64,000 nt of DNA from Actinobacillus indolicus (GCF_004519515.1 NZ_CP038145.1:2187646-2251645), one strand, 5' to 3'. Positions 8,547 to 17,256 are shown, counted from the stretch's first letter. A program made the numbers and translations. Notes: generated by a model not told the origin, from the letters alone.

Positions 8547-10889
8547 TTATTTCTTTTTCAATTTTGTCACTTTTGCTTTAACAGTTTTACTTTCCGTCTT
8601 CGCTTTAACCGCTTTTGGCTCTGTCTCTTTCAACTCTTCCGTCTTTTTTGCAAATTTTTTTGCTTTTCTTACCGCTTGTGGTTTTGCTTCTTTAACGATA
8701 AAAATCGTCGCAAGCGGTGGGATAGTCAGCGAAATAGAGTATGGTTTACCGTGCGACTCAATCTCTTCACATTGAATAGTACCGAAATTCCCTAAGTTAC
8801 TACCCATATAGTAAGCGGAGTCTGAGTTGAGAATTTCTTTATATTCTGCATCTTCATGAACGCCAAAACGGTAATTATCACGCGGGATCGGGGTAAAGTT
8901 GCTGACCACAATAATGCTTGAGCCATCTTTTGCTTTACGTTCAAAGGCAAACACAGATTGCTCTGCATCATCAACCACCAACCACTCAAAGCCAGCAGGA
9001 TCGTAATCCAACTGATAGAGTGCCGGATATTGACGGTAAATGCGGTTCAAATCACGCACCCAGTTCAACATACCTTTATGCCAACCGCCGTGTTCATCGT
9101 TAAGCAAGAACCAATCCAAGCTCTCTTGATAATTCCACTCACGTCCTTGCGCAAATTCATTACCCATAAAGAGCAGTTTTTTACCCGGATAACCCCACAT
9201 ATAACCGTAATATGCTCTTAGGTTTGCAAACTGTTGCCAGCAATCCCCAGGCATTTTACCGAGTAACGAACATTTACCGTGAACGACTTCATCGTGGGAA
9301 AGCGGTAACATAAATTTTTCGCTATATTGATAAATCATACCGAAGGTCATCAAATCGTGATGATATTTACGATAAATCGGATCGGTCTTCATATAGCGTA
9401 AGGTATCGTTCATCCACCCCATATTCCATTTATAATCAAAGCCTAAGCCGTGATTTTCCGTTGGGTGAGTAATGCCTGCAAAAGAGGTGGACTCTTCAGC
9501 GATAGTCACACCACCTTTGCCTTCTTTCGCTAACATATCATTCGTTGAACGTAAGAAATCTAACGCTTCCAAATTCTCACGACCGCCATAGCGATTTGGG
9601 ATCCACTCGCCATCTTTGCGAGAGTAATCACGATAAATCATTGACGCAACCGCATCGACACGCAACGCATCAATACCGAAACGCTCAATCCAATAAAGTG
9701 CATTACCCGTCAAATAGTTACGCACTTCGTGGCGACCATAGTTAAAAATTAAAGTATTCCAATCTTGGTGATAGCCTTCTTTTGGATCGGAATGTTCATA
9801 CAGATGAGTACCATCAAAATACGCCAGACTATGTTCATCGGTTGGGAAATGCCCTACTACCCAGTCTAAAATCACATTAATCCCTGCTTCGTGAGCCTTG
9901 CTGATTAAAGTGCGTAAACCTTCAGGTGAACCAAAACGGCTGGTTGGGGCATAAATTCCTGTTGGTTGATAACCCCAAGAGCCATCAAACGGGAACTCTG
10001 TAACTGGCAATAACTCAATATGGGTAAAGCCCATCTCTTTCACATAAGGAATTAATTCATTCGCAATCTCTTCATAATTTAGCCAATAATTATTTTCTAA
10101 ATTACGTCGCCAAGAGCCTAAGTGCACTTCATAGACAGAAATCGGCTGATCAGGATCGTTTGCACGACGACGTTTCTCGTCACTCTCAACAATCGCAGGT
10201 AAACCGGAAGCAACAGAAGCCGTGTCAGGACGGAATTGTGCAGAGAACGCATAAGGGTCTGATTTCAAACGGATTTGCCCATTTTTATCTAAAATTTCAA
10301 ATTTATAGAGCGTTCCTTTTGGTAAGTTTGGTACAAAAATATCCCAAATACCGCTGGTTTGATGAAAACGCATTGAATGGCGACGACCGTCCCAATAGTT
10401 AAAATCCCCCACCACAGAGACACGGCGAGCATTCGGTGCCCAAAGGCTAAAGTGAATACCGCCAACTTCATTTTGGGTAACAAGATGAGCACCTAATTTT
10501 TCATAAGGACGAACGTGAGTTCCTTCGGAAAGTAACCAATTATCTAAATCGGAAAAATGGGACTGGAAACGGTAAGGATCTTCAATATCAATTTCAGTGT
10601 GGGCGTAACGCACTAACAAGCGGTAGGAAAGGTCAGTTTTTTCACCAACCAAATTCGCAGCAAAGAAGCCACGATCGTCAATTTGTTCCATCTGCACAAT
10701 CGGCTCACTGTTATCATTAATAACCGTCACCTGTTCTGCTTCAGGTAGATAAGCCCGAATAATCACGCCATCATCAACTTGATGAATCCCTAAATAAGCA
10801 AAAGGATCTTGACAACAGCCATTGACAAGCTGTTCTATAAAGGTATTTTCTTGCTTAAACGAAGTAATATTGGCTGCAAGGTCTTTCAT
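8547..10889 (-). CDS. glgB: 1,4-alpha-glucan branching enzyme with lysine-rich tail
   Basis: GH13 enzyme that makes the alpha-1,6 branches of glycogen. Two N-terminal carbohydrate-binding/CBM48-like modules (about residues 20-225) precede the barrel with DALRVDAVASMIY (nucleophile Asp), TIAEESTSF (Glu) and LSHDEVVHG (Asp). At 780 residues it is about 50 longer than the usual 730. The excess is a C-terminal tail from about residue 731 made almost only of Lys, Ala, Glu, Thr and Val, reminiscent of histone-like tails. The start is supported by AAGGAG seven nt upstream. It is the first gene of glgBXCA. Confidence 0.96.
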   Translation of the reverse strand: MKDLAANITSFKQENTFIEQLVNGCCQDPFAYLGIHQVDDGVIIRAYLPEAEQVTVINDNSEPIVQMEQIDDRGFFAANLVGEKTDLSYRLLVRYAHTEIDIEDPYRFQSHFSDLDNWLLSEGTHVRPYEKLGAHLVTQNEVGGIHFSLWAPNARRVSVVGDFNYWDGRRHSMRFHQTSGIWDIFVPNLPKGTLYKFEILDKNGQIRLKSDPYAFSAQFRPDTASVASGLPAIVESDEKRRRANDPDQPISVYEVHLGSWRRNLENNYWLNYEEIANELIPYVKEMGFTHIELLPVTEFPFDGSWGYQPTGIYAPTSRFGSPEGLRTLISKAHEAGINVILDWVVGHFPTDEHSLAYFDGTHLYEHSDPKEGYHQDWNTLIFNYGRHEVRNYLTGNALYWIERFGIDALRVDAVASMIYRDYSRKDGEWIPNRYGGRENLEALDFLRSTNDMLAKEGKGGVTIAEESTSFAGITHPTENHGLGFDYKWNMGWMNDTLRYMKTDPIYRKYHHDLMTFGMIYQYSEKFMLPLSHDEVVHGKCSLLGKMPGDCWQQFANLRAYYGYMWGYPGKKLLFMGNEFAQGREWNYQESLDWFLLNDEHGGWHKGMLNWVRDLNRIYRQYPALYQLDYDPAGFEWLVVDDAEQSVFAFERKAKDGSSIIVVSNFTPIPRDNYRFGVHEDAEYKEILNSDSAYYMGSNLGNFGTIQCEEIESHGKPYSISLTIPPLATIFIVKEAKPQAVRKAKKFAKKTEELKETEPKAVKAKTESKTVKAKVTKLKKK

Positions 10890-11164
10890 TTGCTCTCCTT
10901 GGCTAAACGCTTATGCATATAATAATTGCACTGAACTCTACCAAAAATAGATTTACAAAACAACTGATAATTTTGATGTAAATCATAAATATTATAAGTA
11001 GAATTTTTGTATTTATAAATCAAAGAGTTATTTTTAAATAAATAAAGTGATTAATTTTTATTAAAATAAATAAATGATCATCTCTATTTTTATAGAGAAT
11101 TAATGTAAATAATTGTAATCTTTGTATTTTGGAGGTAATAGCTACTTTGGCTTTAAAAATTAAT
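10890..11164 (-). promoter_or_regulatory. glg operon upstream region with FNR-like site
   Basis: A gene-free, very AT-rich stretch. TTGATGTAAATCAT at 10973-10986 matches the FNR consensus TTGATnnnnATCAA at nine of ten fixed positions and is centred about 90 bp before the glgB start. A TATTTT at 10944-10949 on the minus strand would place the site near -41 of a promoter, the class II activator position. No other gene or RNA is seen here. Confidence 0.45.
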
Positions 11165-11200
11165 AGTTTATAGAAAGAGTCGGGACTCTTTCTATAAACT
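11165..11200 (-). terminator. Terminator after argD
   Basis: Perfect 16-bp stem AGTTTATAGAAAGAGT/ACTCTTTCTATAAACT with a 4-nt loop, beginning 5 nt past the argD stop and followed on the minus strand by ATTAATTTTT. Confidence 0.85.
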
Positions 11201-11205
11201 CTAGC

Positions 11206-12387
11206 TTAGATCTTTTGAAGAATGTCTTTTAAAATTTTCACCCCTTCATCAATCTGTTCATGACTAATGATAAGCGGGGGTAATAAACGGAGTTTATGTT
11301 TTGCGGTGAGCGTCAATAAACCTTTTTGGATACCTTGATTGACTACGTCAGTTGCCTTTATACCTTCTTCAAACTCAATACCGAGCATTAATCCTAATCC
11401 GCTGACGCTTTTTACTTTAGGTAGATTCAGTAGCGCAGCGCGGAGTTTATCGCCTTTGACTTTAACATCCGCTAAAAATGTTGGGGTAAGTTGATCGAGT
11501 ACCGCATTTGCAGCTGCACAACAAACGGGATTTCCGCCATAGGTTGAACCATGATCGCTTTTACCAAAGGTGTTTTGGCATTTTTCGCCAAATAGGATAG
11601 CACCAATCGGTAAACCACCCCCTAAGCCTTTGGCTAATGTCACCAGATCAGGTTGTAGGTTAAAATGTTGATAAGCAAGGAATTTTCCTGTTCTTCCAAT
11701 CCCTGTTTGTACTTCATCAATCATCAATAAAATATCTTGTGATGCACAGAGTTGTTGTAATGTGGCAAGGTACTCTTCTTCTAAGGTAAAAATACCACCT
11801 TCACCTTGTACAATCTCAATCATCACACCACAAACATCCCCTTGCGCTAAGCGGGTTTTAAGGGCTGAAATATCATTGGCAGGAAGATGTTCAAAGCCTT
11901 CAGTAAACGGAAAGAAAAACTGATGAAAGGTATCTTGTCCTGTGGCTGAAAGGGTAGAAATCGTTCTGCCATGAAATGAATTTTGTAAGCTAATAATGGT
12001 ATAACGTCCTTTGCCGTACTTATCAAAGCTATACTTACGTGCAGCTTTAATTGCCCCTTCATTTGCTTCAGCGCCACTATTACAGAAAAATGCGCGTTTT
12101 AGTCCCGAACAAGCGGTCAGTTTTTCCGATAATTTTGCAGCAGGTTCAGTATAGAAAAGGTTGGAAACGTGTTGTAGTTTACTGGCTTGATTAACGACGG
12201 CGGACACCCAGCTTTCTTCCGCCCAGCCGAGACTATTTGTTCCGATGCCACTGGTAAAATCAAGGTATTGCTTTCCTTCAAAATCCCATACAAGACAGCC
12301 TTTTCCATGGGAAAGGGCGAGATCAAAACGCCCATAAGTTTGAGCGATATGTTGATGATCTAAAGTTTTAATTTGTTGGCTATTCAT
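11206..12387 (-). CDS. argD: Acetylornithine aminotransferase
   Basis: PLP-dependent class III aminotransferase of arginine synthesis; such enzymes often also serve as succinyldiaminopimelate aminotransferase. The 393-residue protein shows FCNSGAEANEGAIKAARKY, LMIDEVQTGIGRTG and the PLP lysine in LVTLAKGLGGGLPIGA. It starts 2 nt after argB stops, so the two genes are tightly coupled, and it ends the argCBD operon before a strong terminator. Confidence 0.94.
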   Translation of the reverse strand: MNSQQIKTLDHQHIAQTYGRFDLALSHGKGCLVWDFEGKQYLDFTSGIGTNSLGWAEESWVSAVVNQASKLQHVSNLFYTEPAAKLSEKLTACSGLKRAFFCNSGAEANEGAIKAARKYSFDKYGKGRYTIISLQNSFHGRTISTLSATGQDTFHQFFFPFTEGFEHLPANDISALKTRLAQGDVCGVMIEIVQGEGGIFTLEEEYLATLQQLCASQDILLMIDEVQTGIGRTGKFLAYQHFNLQPDLVTLAKGLGGGLPIGAILFGEKCQNTFGKSDHGSTYGGNPVCCAAANAVLDQLTPTFLADVKVKGDKLRAALLNLPKVKSVSGLGLMLGIEFEEGIKATDVVNQGIQKGLLTLTAKHKLRLLPPLIISHEQIDEGVKILKDILQKI

Positions 12388-12389
12388 GC

Positions 12390-13244
12390 TTAATCCTTTT
12401 TATAAAAAAGTGTGCCATTACCTTGGGTAGTGAAGGTGTCGATCAGTAATGCATGGGGAACTCTACCATCAATAATCGCAGCCGATTTTACCCCTTCACG
12501 AATACAGTCAATGCAACATGCGATCTTAGGGATCATACCGTCGGTGATAATCCCTTGATTGATAAGGCTATCTACTTCAGATATTTCAATTTGGGGAATT
12601 AATGTGGTGTCATCAAAGCGATCTTTGAGTACGCCCACAATATCGGTCATATTGATTAATTTTTCTGCACCGAGTGCAATCGCAATTTTACTTGCCGCAG
12701 TATCTGCATTGATATTGTAAGCAGCGCCTTGTTCATCAACGCCTACTGTCGAGATAACAGGGATAAATCCAGACTGTAACGCAAAATCAAGTAGTGTCGT
12801 ATTGACTGCTTTTACTTCCCCAACGTAACCTAATTCTTCATTGATTGGCTCACAGAGTAGCATTTGTCCATCGATCCCACATAAGCCGATGCCTTTGCCT
12901 TTTAATAGAGCAACTAGGCTTTTATTGACCTTCCCAGCGAGCATTTGTAGCACAATATCCATGCTTTCTTTATCTGTGACTCGTAACCCATTGATAAATT
13001 TGCTTTCTTTACCAATCAGTTTTAGCCCTTGAGAAATTTCAGGTCCACCACCATGCACTAACACAACCTTAATACCCATTTGATTTAAGAGTAATAAATC
13101 TTGCATAACAGCCAGTTTAAGTTCTTCATTAATCATTGCATTGCCACCGTATTTGACCACAATGATTTTATCTTGATATTTTTTGATATAAGGATAGGCA
13201 CTTGCCATGATGTCGGCGAGTAAATTCACCTGTGATTGTTGCAT
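12390..13244 (-). CDS. argB: Acetylglutamate kinase
   Basis: Phosphorylates N-acetylglutamate, the second committed step of arginine synthesis. 284 residues; nucleotide and substrate motifs VVKYGGNAM and VVLVHGGGPEISQGL, plus AYNINADTAASKIAIALGA. An N-terminal helix of about 25 residues precedes the kinase core; this extension is typical of the hexameric arginine-inhibited form, so feedback inhibition is a reasonable inference. Middle gene of argC-argB-argD. Confidence 0.96.
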   Translation of the reverse strand: MQQSQVNLLADIMASAYPYIKKYQDKIIVVKYGGNAMINEELKLAVMQDLLLLNQMGIKVVLVHGGGPEISQGLKLIGKESKFINGLRVTDKESMDIVLQMLAGKVNKSLVALLKGKGIGLCGIDGQMLLCEPINEELGYVGEVKAVNTTLLDFALQSGFIPVISTVGVDEQGAAYNINADTAASKIAIALGAEKLINMTDIVGVLKDRFDDTTLIPQIEISEVDSLINQGIITDGMIPKIACCIDCIREGVKSAAIIDGRVPHALLIDTFTTQGNGTLFYKKD

Positions 13245-13273
13245 ATTGTTATTCCTTTATATTTTGAATTTTT

Positions 13274-14215
13274 TTAAATTGTTAAGCCTGCGGTTTCATC
13301 ACGTCCAAGCATCATGTTCATACATTGCACGGCTGCCCCTGATGAGCCTTTTCCTAAGTTATCAAACAGCGCCATGAGCACTAATTGGTTTGCATTGGCA
13401 TAGACAAAAATCTCAAGATTATCTTTACCTGACAGTTGATTTGCAGCCATCATTGGTGTTGGCATGGTATTAAGATGATGTACGCTCACCAGTTTTTTGC
13501 CTTGATAATAATCACTTAATAATGAGGCAATTTTTTCTCCCGATGTATATCCTGCATTTAACGCGGATAAAGGCAATGGGACAGTTACTAGCATACCACT
13601 ATAATAATCAGCAACCACAGGGGTAAAAATTGGCGCAGTTGAACTGCTCGTCATAGCCATCATTTCAGGGAGATGCTTATGGTTAAGGTTTAAGCCATAC
13701 ATTCTTGGGGCATCAAATTCAACGGATCTTGTATCATCTTGATATTCTGCAATCATTGATTTTCCACCGCCAGAATAGCCCGTTAAAGAGTGGCAAATTA
13801 ATGGATAGTCCGCAGATAATGCACCTTTCTCAATTAACGGTCTCACAAGGGCAATAAAGCCTGTTGCATGACAACCTGGCACAGCGACGCGATTGGATTG
13901 AGCAATTTTTTCAGCTTGATGAGAGAGTTCGGCAAAGCCATAGACCCAATCAGATTGAGTACGATGTGCTGTTGATGTATCACAAATTTTGCTTTCTTTA
14001 GGTGCAAGTGCCACAATTTCTTTGGCTGCATCATCTGGCAAACAGAGTAAGGTGAGATCAGCTTGAGCTATCATGGCTAAACGTGCAGAAAGATCTTTTC
14101 GCTGATGTTCAGGTAACGCCAAGAGTTCAATATCGGATTGCGTTGATAAACGTTCATGAATGCGTAGCCCCGTTGTACCTACTGCACCATCAACAAAAAT
14201 TTTATGTTTAGCCAT
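13274..14215 (-). CDS. argC: N-acetyl-gamma-glutamyl-phosphate reductase, short (type 2) form
   Basis: NADPH-dependent reduction of acetylglutamyl phosphate. With MAKHKIFVDGAVGTTGLRIH as start it has 313 residues, the length of the short type-2 ArgC subfamily. The catalytic cysteine is in VPGCHATGFIALVRP and the family motif SLTGYSGGGKSMI is present. The start is fixed by AGGAG six nt upstream; an ATG six codons earlier lacks a ribosome site. First gene of argCBD, 30 nt before argB, controlled by the ARG boxes upstream. Confidence 0.95.
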   Translation of the reverse strand: MAKHKIFVDGAVGTTGLRIHERLSTQSDIELLALPEHQRKDLSARLAMIAQADLTLLCLPDDAAKEIVALAPKESKICDTSTAHRTQSDWVYGFAELSHQAEKIAQSNRVAVPGCHATGFIALVRPLIEKGALSADYPLICHSLTGYSGGGKSMIAEYQDDTRSVEFDAPRMYGLNLNHKHLPEMMAMTSSSTAPIFTPVVADYYSGMLVTVPLPLSALNAGYTSGEKIASLLSDYYQGKKLVSVHHLNTMPTPMMAANQLSGKDNLEIFVYANANQLVLMALFDNLGKGSSGAAVQCMNMMLGRDETAGLTI

Positions 14216-14279
14216 ACTATCTCCTAAAATCAATTTTTGTCAGTCTATGCATAAACTTGGCGAAATGCAAGTTTATTTT

Positions 14280-14314
14280 AAAATAATTATGCATAAATAA
14301 TGAATTTATATTCA
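14280..14314 (-). promoter_or_regulatory. Tandem ARG boxes (ArgR operator) of argCBD
   Basis: TGAATTTATATTCA at 14301-14314 is a perfect match to the ARG box core TGAATwwwwATTCA. A second, weaker box AAAATAATTATGCA (11 of 14) lies at 14280-14293. Centre-to-centre distance is exactly 21 bp, the spacing of paired 18-bp boxes bound by one ArgR hexamer. Located about 65 bp upstream of argC. Confidence 0.85.
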
Positions 14315-14423
14315 TTATTGTGTTTAATAAAAAAGGTTTTCGGCAAAAACAAGAGAAATAGATTGTAATTTTGCCTTGAGCCGTTAAACTAATTTCCACA
14401 TAAATGTTTGCTGATGTTTTGTG

Positions 14424-14545
14424 CCTAGCACGCAAAATGCGTACTAGGTTACGCATAGTTGAGTGGCTTTGCCACTCTAATTCTCAGTCCCAAAGGGGCT
14501 GAATTATGCGTAACCCAGTACGGCTCTGCCGTGCTGGGATATTAA
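14424..14545. repeat. Four-hairpin dispersed repeat, copy 2
   Basis: Same plan and orientation as 811-940: CCTAG..CTAGG, then GAGTGGC/GCCACTC, CAGTCCC/GGGGCTG and CCCAGTACGGC/GCCGTGCTGGG, with TTACGCATA and TTATGCGTAA flanking hairpins 2 and 3. Single-stranded joints such as GTTGAG, TTATGCGTAACCC and GTACGGC are nearly identical to copy 1 while stem pairs differ in a compensatory way. It lies between the argC promoter and aroA. Confidence 0.8.
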
Positions 14546-14603
14546 ATAAATAATCTGGTGATTTTATCCCCCTAAACATCAACAAACCTTATTCTAATTC
14601 ATT

Positions 14604-14612
14604 ACAAGCGGT
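14604..14612 (+). repeat. DNA uptake signal (ACAAGCGGT), example of about 25 copies
   Basis: Exact 9-mer ACAAGCGGT. Other exact copies: plus orientation at 1941, 3605, 12109, 18233, 26611, 28302, 35230, 36130, 47520, 49359, 58566; minus orientation at 5171, 8671, 15477, 22480, 26660, 29622, 35279, 36992, 37694, 56064, 59603. This is the uptake sequence of the A. pleuropneumoniae-type Pasteurellaceae. Several occur as inverted pairs after genes. Confidence 0.9.
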
Positions 14613-14650
14613 TAGATTCCGCCAATTTTTTACCCTTTTCGGAACACAAC

Positions 14651-15943
14651 ATGGAAAAACTCACATTACAACCGATCGCCCATGTAGAAGGCGAAATCAA
14701 TCTTCCTGGCTCAAAAAGCTTATCCAACCGTGCTTTATTATTAGCAGCACTTGCCAAAGGTACAACACAGGTCACCAATTTGTTAGACAGTGACGATATT
14801 CGCCATATGTTAAATGCGTTAAAAGCGTTAGGTGTGAATTATCAACTTTCAGACGATAAAACCATTTGTACCGTAGAAGGGGTAGGCGGTGCATTTCATT
14901 GGCAGAATGGGTTGTCACTCTTTTTAGGCAACGCAGGCACGGCAATGCGTCCGCTGACTGCGGCACTTTGTTTGAAAGGCACAGAAGAAGCGGAAGTGAT
15001 TTTAACCGGTGAACCCCGCATGAAAGAGCGTCCAATCAAACACCTTGTGGATGCATTGCGTCAAGCGGGTGCTTCCGTTCAATATCTTGAAAATGAAGGT
15101 TATCCACCAATTGCGATTCGTAATACAGGGATTCAAGGCGGTAAAATTCAAATTGACGGCTCTATTTCTTCACAGTTTTTAACCGCATTATTAATGACAG
15201 CACCACTTGCTTCGGGCGATATGGAGATTGAAATTATCGGTGATTTAGTCTCTAAACCTTATATTGATATTACCCTTGCGATGATGAAGGATTTTGGTGT
15301 AACCGTATCTCACAATAATTACCAAACTTTCTTTGTTAAAGGCAATCAGCAATATCTTTCACCACAAAAATATTTAGTGGAAGGTGACGCATCTTCCGCG
15401 TCCTATTTCCTTGCAGCAGGTGCGATTAAAGGAAAAGTGAGAGTGACGGGAATTGGTAAAAACTCCATTCAAGGTGACCGCTTGTTTGCCGATGTGCTGG
15501 AAAAAATGGGGGCAAAAATCACTTGGGGTGACGATTTTATTCAAGCAGAGCAGGGCGAACTTAAAGGGATTGATATGGATATGAATCATATTCCAGACGC
15601 AGCCATGACCATCGCGGCAACTGCATTGTTTTCTGAAGGTGAAACAGTAATTCGCAATATTTATAACTGGCGAGTGAAAGAAACTGACCGCTTAACGGCA
15701 ATGGCAACAGAATTACGCAAAGTCGGTGCTGAAGTGGAAGAAGGGGAAGATTTTATCCGAATCCAACCGCTTGCATTAGATAAATTCCAGCACGCTGAAA
15801 TTGAAACTTACAACGATCACCGTATGGCGATGTGCTTTTCGTTAGTGGCATTATCAAATACCCCAGTGACGATTTTAGATCCAAAATGTACGGCAAAAAC
15901 CTTCCCAACTTACTTTGATGAGTTTGGAAAAATTTGTCAGTAA
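14651..15943 (+). CDS. aroA: 3-phosphoshikimate 1-carboxyvinyltransferase (EPSP synthase)
   Basis: Sixth step of the shikimate pathway, joining PEP to shikimate-3-phosphate. 430 residues. Visible motifs: LPGSKSLSNRALLLAALAKG near the N-terminus, LGNAGTAMRPLTAAL, GEPRMKERPIKHLVDAL, the shikimate-binding DGSISSQFLTALLM and the C-terminal YNDHRMAMCFSL. No good Shine-Dalgarno is seen before the ATG (only GGA). Monocistronic, with an intrinsic terminator after it and an uptake signal in its leader. Confidence 0.97.
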   Translation: MEKLTLQPIAHVEGEINLPGSKSLSNRALLLAALAKGTTQVTNLLDSDDIRHMLNALKALGVNYQLSDDKTICTVEGVGGAFHWQNGLSLFLGNAGTAMRPLTAALCLKGTEEAEVILTGEPRMKERPIKHLVDALRQAGASVQYLENEGYPPIAIRNTGIQGGKIQIDGSISSQFLTALLMTAPLASGDMEIEIIGDLVSKPYIDITLAMMKDFGVTVSHNNYQTFFVKGNQQYLSPQKYLVEGDASSASYFLAAGAIKGKVRVTGIGKNSIQGDRLFADVLEKMGAKITWGDDFIQAEQGELKGIDMDMNHIPDAAMTIAATALFSEGETVIRNIYNWRVKETDRLTAMATELRKVGAEVEEGEDFIRIQPLALDKFQHAEIETYNDHRMAMCFSLVALSNTPVTILDPKCTAKTFPTYFDEFGKICQ

Positions 15944-15952
15944 TTCTTTAAG

Positions 15953-15990
15953 AAAAATGCGGTTTTATTCAAAGTAAAATCGCATTTTTT
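15953..15990 (+). terminator. Terminator after aroA
   Basis: Imperfect stem AAATGCGGTTTTA/TAAAATCGCATTT with a 7-nt loop and a T-run, starting 10 nt after the aroA stop. Confidence 0.85.
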
Positions 15991-16105
15991 ATTCAATCAG
16001 ATTTTCTTATTTTTTCGATCTCTGTCGAAAAATTCGATTTTGCCTCTTTCATTGTAAAAAAATTCCCTTATCGTACCGCTTGATCTGATTCGTAGTGGAG
16101 AATAT

Positions 16106-16348
16106 ATGTGGAACTTATTCAAATTTCCAACCAAAAAAGAAACGATTGATTCATGGGCTAAAATGTTAGAAGATTTTACCAAAGTTTCTATATTAGCCAT
16201 TCCTGTCATTTTCTTTGGCAAAGAGAGTATTCAATTTAAAGGTATTTCAATAGCTGTATTGCTATTTATTGCCTACTATGCTCTAATTTCAGCCAAAGCT
16301 TTACGAGAAAATGTTACTCGTTTAACAATTAAAGAGGAGGATGTTTAA
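16106..16348 (+). CDS. Small membrane protein, two predicted helices
   Basis: Not recognised. 80 residues with a charged amphipathic N-terminus (MWNLFKFPTKKETIDSWAKM), a hydrophobic segment VSILAIPVIFFG and a second helix GISIAVLLFIAYYALISA, then a basic/acidic tail. The ATG follows GGAGAA at a suitable distance. Its stop codon overlaps the start of the next tiny gene, so the pair is one unit ending at the hairpin at 16459. Possibly a phage-derived or toxin-like membrane pair; nothing in the sequence decides this. Confidence 0.6.
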   Translation: MWNLFKFPTKKETIDSWAKMLEDFTKVSILAIPVIFFGKESIQFKGISIAVLLFIAYYALISAKALRENVTRLTIKEEDV

Positions 16349-16452
16349 TGCCAGTAGAACTACTGATATTCTTATTTTTTGTAGGTTTATTGTTAATGTA
16401 TGCCTCTTATAAGATTCAAACTTACGATCCTAATAAGCATAAACCTAAATAA
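16348..16452 (+). CDS. 34-residue single-span membrane peptide
   Basis: Begins in a TAATG stop/start overlap with the preceding gene and has a very strong ribosome site (AGGAGG, 16336-16341). The product is one hydrophobic helix, ELLIFLFFVGLLLMYASY, followed by a short polar tail ending HKPK. The strong translation signal and the coupling argue that it is a real small protein. Function unknown. Confidence 0.55.
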   Translation: MPVELLIFLFFVGLLLMYASYKIQTYDPNKHKPK

Positions 16453-16458
16453 AATAAT

Positions 16459-16482
16459 AGACGGGATTTGCCCGTCTTTATT
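16459..16482 (+). terminator. Terminator of the small membrane gene pair
   Basis: Stem AGACGGG/CCCGTCT with a 5-nt loop followed by TTATT. The insertion sequence begins 4 nt further on, and its target duplication lies in the T-rich tail of this terminator. Confidence 0.75.
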
Positions 16483-16485
16483 CTT

Positions 16486-17205
16486 GGGGCTGTCCTAGAT
16501 AACGACTAAAAGCTCTATTTTAGGTTAAAATAACCAAATGAGAAAAAGTCGTCTAAGTCAGCATAAACAAAATAAACTCATTGAGCTGTTTGTGGCAGGT
16601 GTCACTGCTCGAACAGCGGCTGAGTTGGTAAATGTAAATAAAACGACAGCAGCCTATTACTTCTATCGTCTGCGATTGCTTATCTATCAAAACAGCCCAC
16701 ATATGGAGATGTTTGAAGGTGAAATTGAAGCCGATGAAAGCTATTTTGGCGGCACTCGCAAAGGTAAACGAGGTCGTGGAGCTGTGGGTAAAACCGCTGT
16801 ATTCGGGCTTTTAAAGCGTGATGGTAAGGTGTATACCGTCGTTGTACCGAATACTCAATCTGCGACACTTTTACCGATTATTCGAGAAAAGGTGAAGCCT
16901 GACAGCATTGTTTACACCGATTTTTATCGAAGCTATGATGTTCTTGATGTGAGTGAGTTTAATCATTTTCGTATCAATCACAGTACTCATTTCGCAGAAA
17001 AACAAAATCATATAAACGGAATTGAGAATTTTTGGAACCAAGCTAAACGTCATTTACGCAAGTTTAACGGTATTCCCAAAGCACATTTTGAGTTGTATTT
17101 GAAGGAATGCGAATGGCGTTTTAATCACAGTAACTTAAAATCTCAAATTTCCATTCTAAAACAATTAGTTAAGGGCAGTCTAAGTTAGTTATCTAGGACA
17201 GCCCC
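16486..17205 (+). mobile_element. IS1595-family insertion sequence, copy 1 (IS1016-like)
   Basis: 720 bp bounded by perfect 18-bp terminal inverted repeats GGGGCTGTCCTAGATAAC and flanked by identical 8-bp target duplications TTATTCTT (16478-16485 and 17206-17213). One intact transposase ORF fills it. Eight-bp duplications and short element size fit the IS1595 family. Intact ends and duplications indicate a fairly recent insertion between a terminator and the polA promoter. Confidence 0.92.
16538..17188 (+). CDS. IS1595-family transposase (ISXO2-like DDE domain)
   Basis: 216 residues. An N-terminal helix-turn-helix-like region (VTARTAAELVNVNKTTAAYY) precedes the ISXO2-like transposase domain. 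Probable catalytic residues are Asp66 (EADESYFGG), Asp128 (VYTDFYRSY) and Glu163 (NGIENFW). No frameshift, so it is probably functional. It is clearly related to, but not identical with, the transposase at 53247-53900. Confidence 0.93.
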   Translation: MRKSRLSQHKQNKLIELFVAGVTARTAAELVNVNKTTAAYYFYRLRLLIYQNSPHMEMFEGEIEADESYFGGTRKGKRGRGAVGKTAVFGLLKRDGKVYTVVVPNTQSATLLPIIREKVKPDSIVYTDFYRSYDVLDVSEFNHFRINHSTHFAEKQNHINGIENFWNQAKRHLRKFNGIPKAHFELYLKECEWRFNHSNLKSQISILKQLVKGSLS

Positions 17206-17256
17206 TTATTCTTTTTTCTTATAAACAAACCTTTTCTTTAATCCCCCCACTTTCGC

